NCBI RefSeq assembly: GCF_002154225.1
Contig: NZ_MTSE01000011.1
Span: 109,229 to 173,228 of the forward strand
Direction of reading: 5' to 3'
Length of the DNA stretch: 64,000 nt
Source of the DNA: Hymenobacter crusticola
Lineage (GTDB): Bacteria; Bacteroidota; Bacteroidia; Cytophagales; Hymenobacteraceae
Shown: piece by piece, positions 45,774 to 54,027 of the stretch
Layout: each line of letters begins with the position of its first letter
Position numbering within the stretch: position 1 is the first letter of the stretch
The notes under the pieces: generated by a model
What the model was told of the DNA's origin: nothing
Seen by the model: only the letters and a program-made list of their open reading frames with translations
Databases searched by the model: none
Translations under genes and position numbers: made by a program

Positions 45774-46364
45774 CTACTCGAGCGAGTAGGATTCTAGCTC
45801 ATCCTTAAGCGTTTTGACTAGCCGGTGCATAGGCTGGCTGCTGGCGAGCACCCGGCAAATGACGGTAGCGCCCTCCACCGCGGAGAACATTTTAAAGGCA
45901 AAATCCGCGGCATTCAGGCGCGGTGCCAACTCTCCCTGGGCAATGCCTTCTTGCAGAATGGCAACGAACCTCTCCTGGGCCGCCTCCAACACGGCCCCTA
46001 CCTTTTGCTTCACGGCGGGGTTGTTGTCGTCGGCCTCCACGGCCAGGTTGAAGATGGGGCAACCGCCCACCACAGTCGTATCCAGCGGGTTTTTGCAATA
46101 GTCGAGGTAGGCGAAGATGCGGCCTTTGGCCGATGTCGCGTGGCTCATGGCTTCCTGGATGCGGCCCGTAATCTTAGCCAGCAGGAAGTCGGCCGTTTGG
46201 GCCGAAAGGTCGTCTTTGTTCTCGAAGTGGCTGTATAAGCAGCCTTTCGCGACTTTAGCCGCCTGCAACACGTCATCAATGGTTGTGCCCGCAATACCCT
46301 TTTGGTTGAATAAAGGGGCTGCTTGCTCGATGATGGTTTGCTTGGTTCGCTCGGCTTTGCGCAT
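45774..46364 (-). CDS. TetR/AcrR-family repressor
   Basis: 196 residues from the ATG at 46364; a TTG eight codons earlier is less likely because the HTH domain starts directly after the ATG. The DNA-binding domain has GIAGTTIDDVLQAAKVAKGC followed by LYSHFENKDDL. The ligand domain is the helical C-terminal type seen in TetR_C-like regulators of efflux and detoxification genes. Three AGAC-N6-GTCT sites, one in front of this gene and two between it and the SDR gene, point to autoregulation and control of the SDR-SDR-pump unit. The inducer is unknown. Confidence 0.88.
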   Translation of the reverse strand: MRKAERTKQTIIEQAAPLFNQKGIAGTTIDDVLQAAKVAKGCLYSHFENKDDLSAQTADFLLAKITGRIQEAMSHATSAKGRIFAYLDYCKNPLDTTVVGGCPIFNLAVEADDNNPAVKQKVGAVLEAAQERFVAILQEGIAQGELAPRLNAADFAFKMFSAVEGATVICRVLASSQPMHRLVKTLKDELESYSLE

Positions 46365-46392
46365 GACGGTGGCGGGATGACGATGCAAATAT

Positions 46393-46406
46393 AGACCAAA
46401 AAGTCT
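46393..46406 (-). promoter_or_regulatory. TetR-type operator, copy 3 (autoregulatory)
   Basis: AGACCAAAAAGTCT lies 29 bases before the TetR start. On the minus strand it reads AGACTTTTTGGTCT followed by ATATTT, matching the flank of the other two copies. Confidence 0.65.
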
Positions 46407-46618
46407 TTTTTTAAGAAATTACTAGCACAATATTTTTCGGTCTTTCAGTAGCCCATTAGGTTCTACTGCTTAGCCTTCGGCTAACGAATCCTGACTGGTG
46501 ATTGGAAAACGCAACGAAGCTAAAAGCGCTACTTTGCCATCTTGGAAAAAAGCTTTTTATTCTAACGGCCTCACCCTCGGCGAAGGGCAGAGGCTGCTTC
46601 TCTTTACGTTGAAGTTGC

Positions 46619-47506
46619 ATGCAAACAGGTGAAAAGGCTCGGGAGAATCCTCTTGCGTTCAAGCGCTCGGCGGGCAGCTGGTGGGCTGGTGGGTGGAGGA
46701 AGTGGCTGGCGCTGGGCCTAGGTTTGGCTAGCCTAGGAGGGCGAGCACCAAGCCGCCAGCCGGATTTTCAAGTCATTGCTTTCTTCACGGGGAAACACGA
46801 TTTGGCCCACATCAGCTTTGTGCGCGAGGCCAACCAATGGTTTCCCCGCATGGCGGCGCAGCACCATTTCACCTACGATACCACGTCTAACTGGCAGAAT
46901 ATGAATGCCGAGTTCTTGAAGCGCTACCAAGTGGTGGTGTTTTTGGATACGCGGCCGGAAACGGCAGCGCAGCGGGCAGCTTTTCAGCAATACATGGAGC
47001 GCGGTGGGGCGTGGCTGGGCTTTCACTTCGCGGCGTTTGCTCTCTCGCCCTCCACCTACGCGCAGAATTGGGACTGGTACCACGAACGATTTCTGGGGTC
47101 CGGGCAGTACGTAGGCAATACTTGGCGGCCCACCGCGGCCGTGCTGCAAGTAGCTGACCAGCACCACCCAACTACCCGGCACCTGCCGGCCACTTTCACC
47201 TCGGCCCCCAATGAATGGTATAAATGGGAACATGACCTGCGTCAAAACCCCGACATCGACGTGCTGCTGGCCATCGACCCGAGCAGCTTTCCGCTCGGCA
47301 CTGGCCCCAAGCCTCACGAAATCTGGCACGCGGGCTACTACCCGGTAGCCTGGACCAACCGGCGCTACCGCATGGTATACGCCAACATGGGTCACAACGA
47401 CATGGACTACGAGCACGGCACCAACCAGTCCTTATCAGCCACGTTCAGCAGCCCGGCACAGAGCCGATTTATCCTCAATAGTTTGCGGTGGCTAGGCCGG
47501 CATTAA
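46619..47506 (+). CDS. ThuA-domain protein, probably exported
   Basis: 295 residues. After a Trp-rich N-terminal stretch and a hydrophobic run (LALGLGLASLGG) the protein consists of one ThuA-like domain (class I glutamine-amidotransferase fold): VIAFFTGKHDLAHISFV, YQVVVFLDTRP, GAWLGFHFAAFA, WYKWEHDLRQNPDIDVLL, and HEIWHAGYYPVAWT near the C-terminus. ThuA proteins were named for trehalose use in rhizobia; their general activity is not settled, and many sit beside 3-keto-sugar genes. This one stands apart from the sugar cluster, divergent from the TetR gene. Confidence 0.85.
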   Translation: MQTGEKARENPLAFKRSAGSWWAGGWRKWLALGLGLASLGGRAPSRQPDFQVIAFFTGKHDLAHISFVREANQWFPRMAAQHHFTYDTTSNWQNMNAEFLKRYQVVVFLDTRPETAAQRAAFQQYMERGGAWLGFHFAAFALSPSTYAQNWDWYHERFLGSGQYVGNTWRPTAAVLQVADQHHPTTRHLPATFTSAPNEWYKWEHDLRQNPDIDVLLAIDPSSFPLGTGPKPHEIWHAGYYPVAWTNRRYRMVYANMGHNDMDYEHGTNQSLSATFSSPAQSRFILNSLRWLGRH

Positions 47507-47560
47507 TGGCGTGCTATGAGTGGGCCATTTCAATAGACATCTAAAAAACTTAAAACAAAT

Positions 47561-47592
47561 TAACCTACCTACAGATAGGTAGGTTATCTTTG
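47561..47592 (+). promoter_or_regulatory. operator and promoter of the second TetR gene
   Basis: The inverted repeat TAACCTACCT / AGGTAGGTTA (47561-47570, 47577-47586) has a 6-base spacer. It overlaps a perfect Bacteroidota -7 element TATCTTTG (TAnnTTTG) at 47585-47592, 25 bases before the ATG. A repressor bound there would block the polymerase. Confidence 0.7.
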
Positions 47593-47616
47593 CCGCACCA
47601 AACCAGAGCCACTACT

Positions 47617-48189
47617 ATGAAAGCCCTTCGCCCACTCAGCAACACCCGGGAAAAAATTGTCGGTTTGGCCCAGAACTATATCCAGGGCATTGGCTACCAT
47701 TCGTTCAACTACCGGCAGATTGCGGCGGACTTGTCCATTAAGAACGCCAGCATTCACCACTACTTCCCGGCCAAGGACGACCTAGGGCTAGCCGTGATTG
47801 AGCAAGCCAAGGCGGACTTCGCGGCGGCAACCGAAAGCTGGGCTTCCAAGTCGCCTACTGCCCGCGTAGAGGCGCTGCTGGGCATCTACCGGCACTACCT
47901 CGAAGACGGGCGCAAGCTGTGCATCGTGGGGAGTTTTGGGGCTTGCTACCAGGATATTTCGCCGGCATTGCAAAAGGCCATCGATTCCCACGTCGAGCAG
48001 ATTGCGACCTGGCTGACCGCCACCTTTGCTGAGGGCCTGCGCACCGGGGAATTCAAGTTTGCGGGCACGGCCGAGGCCATGACCTCGGGCTGGACGAGTA
48101 CGCTGGTGGGGTCGCTGAGTATTGGCCGGACGCACGGGGCGAAGCACTTCGAACAGGCGCTGGATTATTTGCGCCAAAGCATTCGCTAA
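47617..48189 (+). CDS. TetR/AcrR-family repressor (second)
   Basis: 190 residues from the ATG at 47617; a start 27 bases upstream would overlap the promoter and operator. The HTH domain includes FNYRQIAADLSIKNASIHHY followed by FPAKDDLGLAV. The C-terminal domain has a Cys pair (CIVGSFGACYQ) in a loop, which could sense electrophiles or redox state. A related inverted repeat plus promoter lies before the nitroreductase gene 109 bases downstream, so the protein probably represses itself and that operon. Confidence 0.88.
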   Translation: MKALRPLSNTREKIVGLAQNYIQGIGYHSFNYRQIAADLSIKNASIHHYFPAKDDLGLAVIEQAKADFAAATESWASKSPTARVEALLGIYRHYLEDGRKLCIVGSFGACYQDISPALQKAIDSHVEQIATWLTATFAEGLRTGEFKFAGTAEAMTSGWTSTLVGSLSIGRTHGAKHFEQALDYLRQSIR

Positions 48190-48205
48190 AAAAAATTTAC
48201 CTGTG

Positions 48206-48237
48206 CTACCTACCTGCATGTAGGTAGATTAGCTTTT
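48206..48237 (+). promoter_or_regulatory. operator and promoter of the nitroreductase operon
   Basis: The inverted repeat CTACCTAC / GTAGGTAG (48206-48213, 48220-48227) is followed by TAGCTTTT, a near match to TAnnTTTG. The stretch AGGTAG-rTTA-kCTTT is shared with the promoter at 47581-47591, in the same position relative to the repeat. Confidence 0.65.
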
Positions 48238-48297
48238 CACTTCACCGGCCAGGCCTTTTACCTGCCGTTTATTTTTCACCCCTACCCCTTCGCAAGC

Positions 48298-48927
48298 ATG
48301 TCATTGCTGAAATCATTCCAGTGGCGCTACGCCACCAAAAAGTACGACGCCACCAAAAAGCTGACCTCAGCCCAATTGGAGGACTTGCTCGAAACGGTGC
48401 GCTTGTCGCCCTCGTCGTATGGCTTGCAGCCCTACAAGTTATTTTTGGTCAACGACCTAGCTACCCGCGAGCAGATAAGCCAGGCCGCCATGGGCCAGCC
48501 GCAAATCCTGGGTGGGTCGCACTTGCTTGTATTTGCCACCGAGACTAATCTGAACGAGCAGTCGGTCGCCAACTACATCGACGCGGCCGCCGTGGCCCGC
48601 AAAGCGCCGCGCGAGGCCCTCGCGCCCCGCGAAGCCCAAATCAATGCCGCCATCAACAAGCTGTCGGCCGGGCAGCGCATCGAGTGGGGCAAGCGCCAGA
48701 CGTACCTGGCCCTAGGAGTGCTTATCAGCGCCGCTGCCGAGTCGGGCGTCGACGCCTCGCCCATGGAAGGCTTCGACCCGGCGCAAGTGAATGCCATTTT
48801 GGGTTTGACCGAGCAAAACCTAACGGCGACGGTGCTCACCGTGCTCGGCTTCCGGGCGCCCGACGACGAGTTTGCCACCTTCGCCAAAGTCCGCAAAGAC
48901 GAGGCAACCATCATCGCCACGCGCTAA
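48298..48927 (+). CDS. NAD(P)H-dependent nitroreductase-family oxidoreductase
   Basis: 209 residues of the NfsB-like nitroreductase fold, a flavin enzyme that reduces quinones, nitro compounds or related electrophiles. FMN-binding features are the early FQWRYATKKYD (Arg and Lys contacts), the RLSPSSYGLQPY block and the late glycine-containing VLTVLGFRAPDD. It is soluble. The operator before it matches the one before the TetR gene, so derepression by its substrate class is likely. The ABM monooxygenase gene follows after 12 bases and is probably co-transcribed. Confidence 0.9.
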   Translation: MSLLKSFQWRYATKKYDATKKLTSAQLEDLLETVRLSPSSYGLQPYKLFLVNDLATREQISQAAMGQPQILGGSHLLVFATETNLNEQSVANYIDAAAVARKAPREALAPREAQINAAINKLSAGQRIEWGKRQTYLALGVLISAAAESGVDASPMEGFDPAQVNAILGLTEQNLTATVLTVLGFRAPDDEFATFAKVRKDEATIIATR

Positions 48928-48939
48928 CGCCAACCCCGT

Positions 48940-49236
48940 ATGGAAACGCAAACGTTTATGCTGCTGGCCGAAGTGACGGTATTGCCCGAGCATCTGGCCG
49001 AAATCACGGCGCTGGCCAAGGCTACCCTCATCCCCACCCTACGCGAACCGGGCTGCGAAATCTTTGTGCAAACGGCCAAGCAGGACGACCCGAATACACT
49101 GATTTTCTTCGAGGTTTTCTCGTCCGAAGCAGCTAACCAACTGCACCTAGATGCGCCGTACACGCAGGCATTCTTCGCCGGAGTGCAAGGAAAGTTGGCC
49201 CAAAAGCCCACCATGACCTTGCTGCACCACCTGTGA
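48940..49236 (+). CDS. antibiotic biosynthesis monooxygenase (ABM) / YgiN-like quinol monooxygenase
   Basis: A 98-residue dimeric alpha/beta-barrel protein. The N-terminal FMLLAEVTVLPEHLAEITAL, the central EPGCEIFVQTAKQDDPNTL and FFEVFSSEAANQLHL are typical of the YgiN-type ABM group, which oxidises quinols without a cofactor. It is the second gene of the nitroreductase operon, so the two probably act on the same quinone-like compound. Confidence 0.88.
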   Translation: METQTFMLLAEVTVLPEHLAEITALAKATLIPTLREPGCEIFVQTAKQDDPNTLIFFEVFSSEAANQLHLDAPYTQAFFAGVQGKLAQKPTMTLLHHL

Positions 49237-49350
49237 GTTGATCCACGAGCTCGGATGATTATCTAACCTTTCGTCAGCAAGTTTGAACGAACAGTGCGGA
49301 TTTCAAATGTTCGCTGGCAGCACCATTTGCACTGAGTCCCATTTTGCTCG

Positions 49351-50052
49351 TTACCAAGGTAAGATCTCGCCAAAACGATCCATATAGCGCAAACCAGGCT
49401 TGCCCTCGTTTTGCGTCACCACATCTACTACCCGCGGAATACTCTCCGAAACGTCGAGCACCGCATCGGCCGTCCCCATATCGGTGCGTACCCACCCTGG
49501 GGCAATGAGTAGTAACGCGCGCGGGTCGTGCGGATGGCGGGCGGCAAAGGCCTTCATCAGCATATTCAGTGCTGCCTTGCTAGAACTGTACAATTCCCAA
49601 AACCCGGTTGACTGGGTAATGCTTCCGAGTTCGGAAGACATCACGGCAATGACGCCCTGCTGCGTTACTTGGGCGTGAAACAATTCGATCACGCGCATCG
49701 GACTTAAGGCATTAGTCAGCAGCATCTCCCAATAATCTTGTTCCTCTACTTGTAGAGGGGTTTGTTCCGTTGCCCGGCTGATACCAGCATTGACAAATAG
49801 AACATCTAGGGTCCGCGCGTGTAGCCGTTGCTGCAAGGAACGCACCTCGTGTAGTTGGACTATATCGACGTTGTCTTCAATTTCCAACGTACCTGGATAG
49901 GCCTGCTGTAAACGGATCAGCGCCTCAGAGGGCTTTCTGACGGTGGCAATTACCTGATAACCGCGCCGGCAGTACTCTTCGGCCAGCGCAAGCCCCAGCC
50001 CGCGCGAAGCACCGATAACCAGGACTGTTTTAGTCATTTCCATGCTGTGCAT
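49351..50052 (-). CDS. short-chain dehydrogenase (third SDR)
   Basis: Up to 233 residues. ATGs at 50052, 50043 and 50037 are all possible, and the last gives the most usual SDR start (MTKTVLVIGASRGLGLAL). Motifs are GASRGLG, NAGISRA, VMSSELG and YSSSKAALNML. The pattern resembles the C-factor or sniffer-like SDRs. It converges with the ABM gene and follows the AraC gene in the same direction, separated by a perfect 40-base palindrome. The substrate is unknown. Confidence 0.88.
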   Translation of the reverse strand: MHSMEMTKTVLVIGASRGLGLALAEEYCRRGYQVIATVRKPSEALIRLQQAYPGTLEIEDNVDIVQLHEVRSLQQRLHARTLDVLFVNAGISRATEQTPLQVEEQDYWEMLLTNALSPMRVIELFHAQVTQQGVIAVMSSELGSITQSTGFWELYSSSKAALNMLMKAFAARHPHDPRALLLIAPGWVRTDMGTADAVLDVSESIPRVVDVVTQNEGKPGLRYMDRFGEILPW

Positions 50053-50078
50053 TTAAGGTACAAGAAGGAATGTTTTTT

Positions 50079-50118
50079 CTGCCTGTGCAGGAAGGTGGTC
50101 ACCTTCCTGCACAGGCAG
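50079..50118. other. 40-base near-perfect palindrome (19-bp arms)
   Basis: CTGCCTGTGCAGGAAGGTG (50079-50097) and its exact complement (50100-50118) are separated by two bases. It lies 27 bases upstream of the SDR start and 74 bases after the AraC-type stop. No T-run follows on the minus strand, where the next bases are A-rich. It could be an operator, an attenuator-like hairpin or a cruciform. Confidence 0.6.
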
Positions 50119-50191
50119 GCGAGGCCTCGAAGGAACCTCAGAAACAATTGTCGAAAAGTAGTGGCCAGTATACGCGCCATTTGCCCTAAGA

Positions 50192-50998
50192 TCATTGCAT
50201 CATGGACGGAGCGATGCCAAAGTGTTTTTTAAAAGCCACAAAAAAATGCGCGTAGTCTTTGAAGCCTACCTCTAAGTATACTTCCGTAGACTTACGCTTT
50301 TTCTCCTTTAATAGATAATGTGCGTCTTCCAGCCGTTTTTGTACTAGCCACCGGCTGGGCGTTGTGTGGTATAGTTTGCCGAAGTCGCGTTTAAAGGTGG
50401 AAAGGCTTCGACCAGTCAGGTAAGCGAAGTGCTCCAAAGTGCTGTTGCAGTGGTAATGCTCCTCCATGTACGCCTGCAAATCGATTTTGCCGGGTTCGTT
50501 GAAATCGAAAAGCAACGCTTTCAGATGGGGATTTGCCGCCAGGAAAATCAATACCGCTTCTTTTACTTTAACCCTGACCAATGAGGCCTCTAGCTGGTGG
50601 TTATGTTCTACATACGGCAGCAAGGAGTCGATGTAGTTGTTGAATAGAGGGTTGGGTTTTAAGACAAACACGTTGTCGTAGGCCGCAGCGTCCGCTCCAT
50701 CGGATTGGAATTGACTTTTCAATTCCAGTAAAGTGGTTTGGTCGATGCAAATGGAAAGGGAGCGGTATTCTCCACCTTGTGGCGGCTGCTTCACAAACTT
50801 GCTGAGGCGGTTACGGGCAGCGAAGCGAAAGTCGCCGGCTTGAAACAGATGCGACTGGCCGCCAAAAGAAACTTCGGATGTGCCGGCGATGATGTAGTCG
50901 ACCACATGCTGCCGAATGAAGAGCTCACCTTCGACAACTCTTTTTGAAACGCAGGAATACACAAGCTGAGGTACGTGCGGATCGGTCGTATTGGCCAT
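50192..50998 (-). CDS. AraC-family transcriptional regulator
   Basis: 268 residues from the ATG at 50998. The N-terminal part is a cupin-like sensor domain of the AraC_N type (YIIAGTSEVSFGGQSHLFQA). The C-terminal double helix-turn-helix has LEHFAYLTGRSLSTFKRDFG and EVYLEVGFKDYAHFFVAFKK, the signature of the family. It is preceded by an SDR gene (51062-51868) and followed by another (49351-50052) in the same direction. It probably activates one or both. Confidence 0.9.
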   Translation of the reverse strand: MANTTDPHVPQLVYSCVSKRVVEGELFIRQHVVDYIIAGTSEVSFGGQSHLFQAGDFRFAARNRLSKFVKQPPQGGEYRSLSICIDQTTLLELKSQFQSDGADAAAYDNVFVLKPNPLFNNYIDSLLPYVEHNHQLEASLVRVKVKEAVLIFLAANPHLKALLFDFNEPGKIDLQAYMEEHYHCNSTLEHFAYLTGRSLSTFKRDFGKLYHTTPSRWLVQKRLEDAHYLLKEKKRKSTEVYLEVGFKDYAHFFVAFKKHFGIAPSMMQ

Positions 50999-51061
50999 AG
51001 GATGCAATTACTTAAAGCAAACCAGACGACCTAGCGAAGCCGGCCAGTCTGCCGAACGTTA

Positions 51062-51868
51062 TTACCCCAGAAACAAGCTAGCCATTTCTTTGATAGCGGC
51101 TTCTGCCCCAATTTCTACCCGGCGCTCATACAGGCTTGTGCAGTCTGCGCCAGCCCTGTAATGGACTTGGCTTTTGCCATCGGTTGCCGCCTCATAAACT
51201 AGTGCGGCTACTTCTTCCGCCGTCGAACCGCTGGTCGTGGGGTCCATCATGCTGTTGACCACGTGCAAGTACTGATCGAGTTGCTGCTGGTAAGGCTCGG
51301 AGGTAGTTACCACCATATTGGCCCCAAACGCGGTGCGGATGAAGCCGGGCGCAACGGTTTTAACCCCCACCCCAAAGGAGGCTAGCTCATAGCTTAGTCC
51401 TTCACTCCAGCCATGCAGCCCCCACTTTACGGCATGATAGATACTATCAAACGGGAAGGTCACGAGGCCGGCAACGGACGTGATAGTGATAAACAAACCA
51501 CTTCTCTTTTCCCGCATATGCGGAATAAAGGCCTGGGTGACGCGAATGGCGCCCAGCAGGTTCGTGTCTATCTGTGTAGCGAGCTGCTCTGGGCTCACAC
51601 TTTCCAGCGGACCGATAGCGCCATACGCCGCATTGTTCAGGACGACATCTATGGGGCCCGACGCAATTGCGGTTCGGACAGTGGTAGCTATCTGCTCCGG
51701 CTTAGTAATGTCCAGCGGCAAGACCGTTACGTTTTCCAGTAAGTCAAAGCCCCCCGCTTTGGTGGTATCGCGCATGGTGGCAATGACCTTCCACCCTTTC
51801 TGATGGAACAGCTGAACGGCTGCCTTACCCAAGCCACTGGAGGTGCCGGTAATGAATATTGTTTTCAT
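51062..51868 (-). CDS. short-chain dehydrogenase (fourth SDR)
   Basis: 268 residues from the ATG at 51868, chosen because the Rossmann fold begins at once (MKTIFITGTSSGLGKAA). The open frame extends 23 codons upstream without family support. Motifs are TGTSSGLG, NNAAYGAIGPLES, TITSVAG and YHAVKWGLHGW. The last is a retinol-dehydrogenase-like version of the Tyr-x-x-x-Lys site. It is probably NADP-dependent with an unknown substrate. The AraC gene follows after 63 bases. Confidence 0.88.
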   Translation of the reverse strand: MKTIFITGTSSGLGKAAVQLFHQKGWKVIATMRDTTKAGGFDLLENVTVLPLDITKPEQIATTVRTAIASGPIDVVLNNAAYGAIGPLESVSPEQLATQIDTNLLGAIRVTQAFIPHMREKRSGLFITITSVAGLVTFPFDSIYHAVKWGLHGWSEGLSYELASFGVGVKTVAPGFIRTAFGANMVVTTSEPYQQQLDQYLHVVNSMMDPTTSGSTAEEVAALVYEAATDGKSQVHYRAGADCTSLYERRVEIGAEAAIKEMASLFLG

Positions 51869-51979
51869 CTTTCGTGCGTGTGTTTGCTCTGCAAAGGAAG
51901 ATAAAAGGCCCGGTGGGCGTATTGTTGAAACGGTCAAATTACCTTGTTGTGAGGGTCACAAAAGAATGCTGCTGATACT

Positions 51980-52181
51980 CCCGTAGAAGCAGCGTAGGTG
52001 CGTTTATATCTTATCGTCATCATCTTGCTTGCCTGTATCTTGGGCGTACTGCCGCTGGTAGTTGCTTCCGGTGCTGGCACCCAAGCCGCCAGACGGTTGG
52101 CTGGCCCGTACTAGGAGGATGCTCCTGCTACCTTTGCTGACGACCTTTAGTGTGCCCGTTTTGTATGCGCTCATCACCTAG
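51980..52181 (+). pseudogene. decayed C-terminal end of an RND (HAE1-type) efflux pump
   Basis: Frame 2 reads PVEAA, a stop, then LYLIVIILLACILGVLPLVV followed by ASGAG, which is the last-but-one membrane helix and loop of AcrB-type pumps. A stop follows at about 52112. From 52113, in frame 3, the text resumes with RRM, LLTTF and SVPVLYALIT and stops at 52181, where RND pumps end. One stop and one frameshift within 200 bases, and no start or upstream body, mark it as a remnant. Only about 6 percent of a full-length pump is left. It escaped open-frame detection because both pieces are short. Confidence 0.7.
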
Positions 52182-52268
52182 GTCGGCTATGGCCAGTAGA
52201 ACTCATTGAACCCTCGTTTAGAGTAGGTGTGTGCCGCAAGCGCATGTACCGTTTGACTTCCTATTAGA

Positions 52269-53417
52269 ATGCGTAAACGCTTCAAGACTTTCCTGATGAC
52301 CATCAGCGGACTTACTGGGACCCTGTTACTGGCCGCCGTGGCCTTCAACTTTCTGAGCCCCGAGCTCGGCGGCAAGCCTACGAAGGCCGAGCGCGTCGCC
52401 TTCGTCCAAACCGGCCACTACCGCGACGGCGAATTTCAAAATCTGCAACCCACTGCGGTAATGACGGGCGGGAGCACCATCAGCACGATGTGGAAGTTTC
52501 TGACCCAAACCGCACCGCATGCCGACCCACCCGGTCCGCTCCCCTGGCAAAAGCTAGATTCGCTGACTATCACCCAAAAAACGCCCGACCTGGTGCGCGT
52601 AACGTGGTTTGGCCACTCGGCGAGCCTGGTGGAAATAGCTGGCCAGAACCTGCTGCTCGACCCCATGCTGAGCATCGGCATGGGCCCAGCGCGCTGGGCG
52701 ACGCCCAAGCGCTACAACCCCGAGCTAGCCATTCGCCCCGAACAGCTGCCCCCTATTGCCGCCGTGCTTATTTCCCACGACCACTACGACCACCTCGATT
52801 ATCAGACGGTGCAGAAAATCAAGGATAAAGTCGGCCTGTTCTGCGTACCCCTAGGTATTGGCGCGCATCTGCGGGCCTGGGGCGTGGCGCCCGAGCACAT
52901 TCGGGAAGTGAGTTGGGGCGACAGTGTGCGCCTACCGGGCCTCACGTTGATCAGTACACCTAGCCGGCACTTTTCGGGGCGCGGCCTCGGGAACCGCAAC
53001 ACGACGCTGTGGACTTCGTGGGTGATGCAGGCCCCCAACAAGCGGCTCTTTTACACCGGAGACGGAGGCTACGGCACGCACTTCGCCGCCATCGGTCGCC
53101 AGTATGGGCCCTTCGACCTAGCCTTGGTAGAATGCGGACAATACAATGCCGACTGGGCTCAGATTCATATGGAGCCTGAGCAAAGCGTACAAGCGGCCCT
53201 GGATGTGCGCGCCCGCGTAATGCTGCCCGTGCACTGGGGCGCCTTCACGGAGGCACGCCACCCGTGGAACGAGCCGGTGCGACGCGCCTTAGCCGCTGCC
53301 GCCGCCCATCCCGACTTGCTACTCACTACCCCTCGCCTAGGTCAGCCTGTGGTGCTTGGGAACCCCTTACCACAGGAGCGGTGGTGGGAAGAGTTATCGA
53401 GTAAGAGCAACCCGTAA
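52269..53417 (+). CDS. UlaG/NAPE-PLD-like metallo-beta-lactamase-fold hydrolase, membrane-anchored
   Basis: 382 residues. An N-terminal hydrophobic segment (FLMTISGLTGTLLLAAVAF) probably anchors it or acts as a signal. The hydrolase domain has WFGHSASLVEIAGQNLLLDP, the zinc motif ISHDHYDHLDY (His-x-Asp-His), LFYTGDGGYGTHF and MLPVHWGAFT, the features of the UlaG and N-acylphosphatidylethanolamine phospholipase D group. The substrate may be a lipid or a phosphodiester. It begins 88 bases after the RND remnant. Confidence 0.87.
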   Translation: MRKRFKTFLMTISGLTGTLLLAAVAFNFLSPELGGKPTKAERVAFVQTGHYRDGEFQNLQPTAVMTGGSTISTMWKFLTQTAPHADPPGPLPWQKLDSLTITQKTPDLVRVTWFGHSASLVEIAGQNLLLDPMLSIGMGPARWATPKRYNPELAIRPEQLPPIAAVLISHDHYDHLDYQTVQKIKDKVGLFCVPLGIGAHLRAWGVAPEHIREVSWGDSVRLPGLTLISTPSRHFSGRGLGNRNTTLWTSWVMQAPNKRLFYTGDGGYGTHFAAIGRQYGPFDLALVECGQYNADWAQIHMEPEQSVQAALDVRARVMLPVHWGAFTEARHPWNEPVRRALAAAAAHPDLLLTTPRLGQPVVLGNPLPQERWWEELSSKSNP

Positions 53418-54027
53418 TGCCATAGCTAGCACCTTGTTGCGTGTTACGTCAGGCCAAGACCGAGGCGCTGCTGTTTCAAAGCGTTGCTGAAACAACTGCT
53501 TGGAGTACTCGACCGGGTTTCGCTAGGGTACATGGCTTTGTAGCTAGGTATCAAGGGGCATTGCTGAACCGAATTCGGGCTCAAGTGAGCAAGGCTAGCC
53601 GGTGATCATTCGGCGACACCAATACCTGTTTTCAAGCAGCAACCGATTGACTCATGTGCCAGTTGTCATCCTAAACGGCGTGAATTTCTACTGTTTCTGT
53701 CGCTGGCGTGTCGCAAGCCGAACGCCCCATTAGGCTATCATTGAGCAAACATTGAGCAAACGGCGGCCGGCTGCAATCGGCAGGGCTAGGCAGGCACGTT
53801 CCGGCAAGCTCTACCAGAGAATCCGTTCCGGCCTAGGCCAGCACAAGGATAACTACTAGCTGCAAGAGGTTGGCCATCAGACAGACAGCGAGCGTATATG
53901 GCCCTCCTGCTCTGTAAAATTTAGGTATAATCCGCAGCGCCATTCTCGTATTATCCGTAGCGCATTGCGATTTTTCAAACCGCACCTTTGGGGCAGCGTA
54001 CCACGGCGCTCCTTTTCGGTTCTTTGT
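53418..54027. other. intergenic region without supported gene
   Basis: About 610 bases. Open frames on both strands (for example minus 53833-54063) lack convincing composition. A weak hairpin GTTTCA...TGAAAC lies near 53476-53496. A stretch of AT-rich DNA near 53920-53960 may hold the promoter of the small gene that follows. Confidence 0.45.

Noticed and set aside
46733..47416. Long antisense frame inside the ThuA-domain gene
   Set aside because: It mirrors a strongly supported gene in GC-rich DNA and has no domain of its own.
48949..48959. GCAAACGTTT-like sequence
   Set aside because: It falls inside the ABM coding sequence just after its start, without palindrome; treated as chance.
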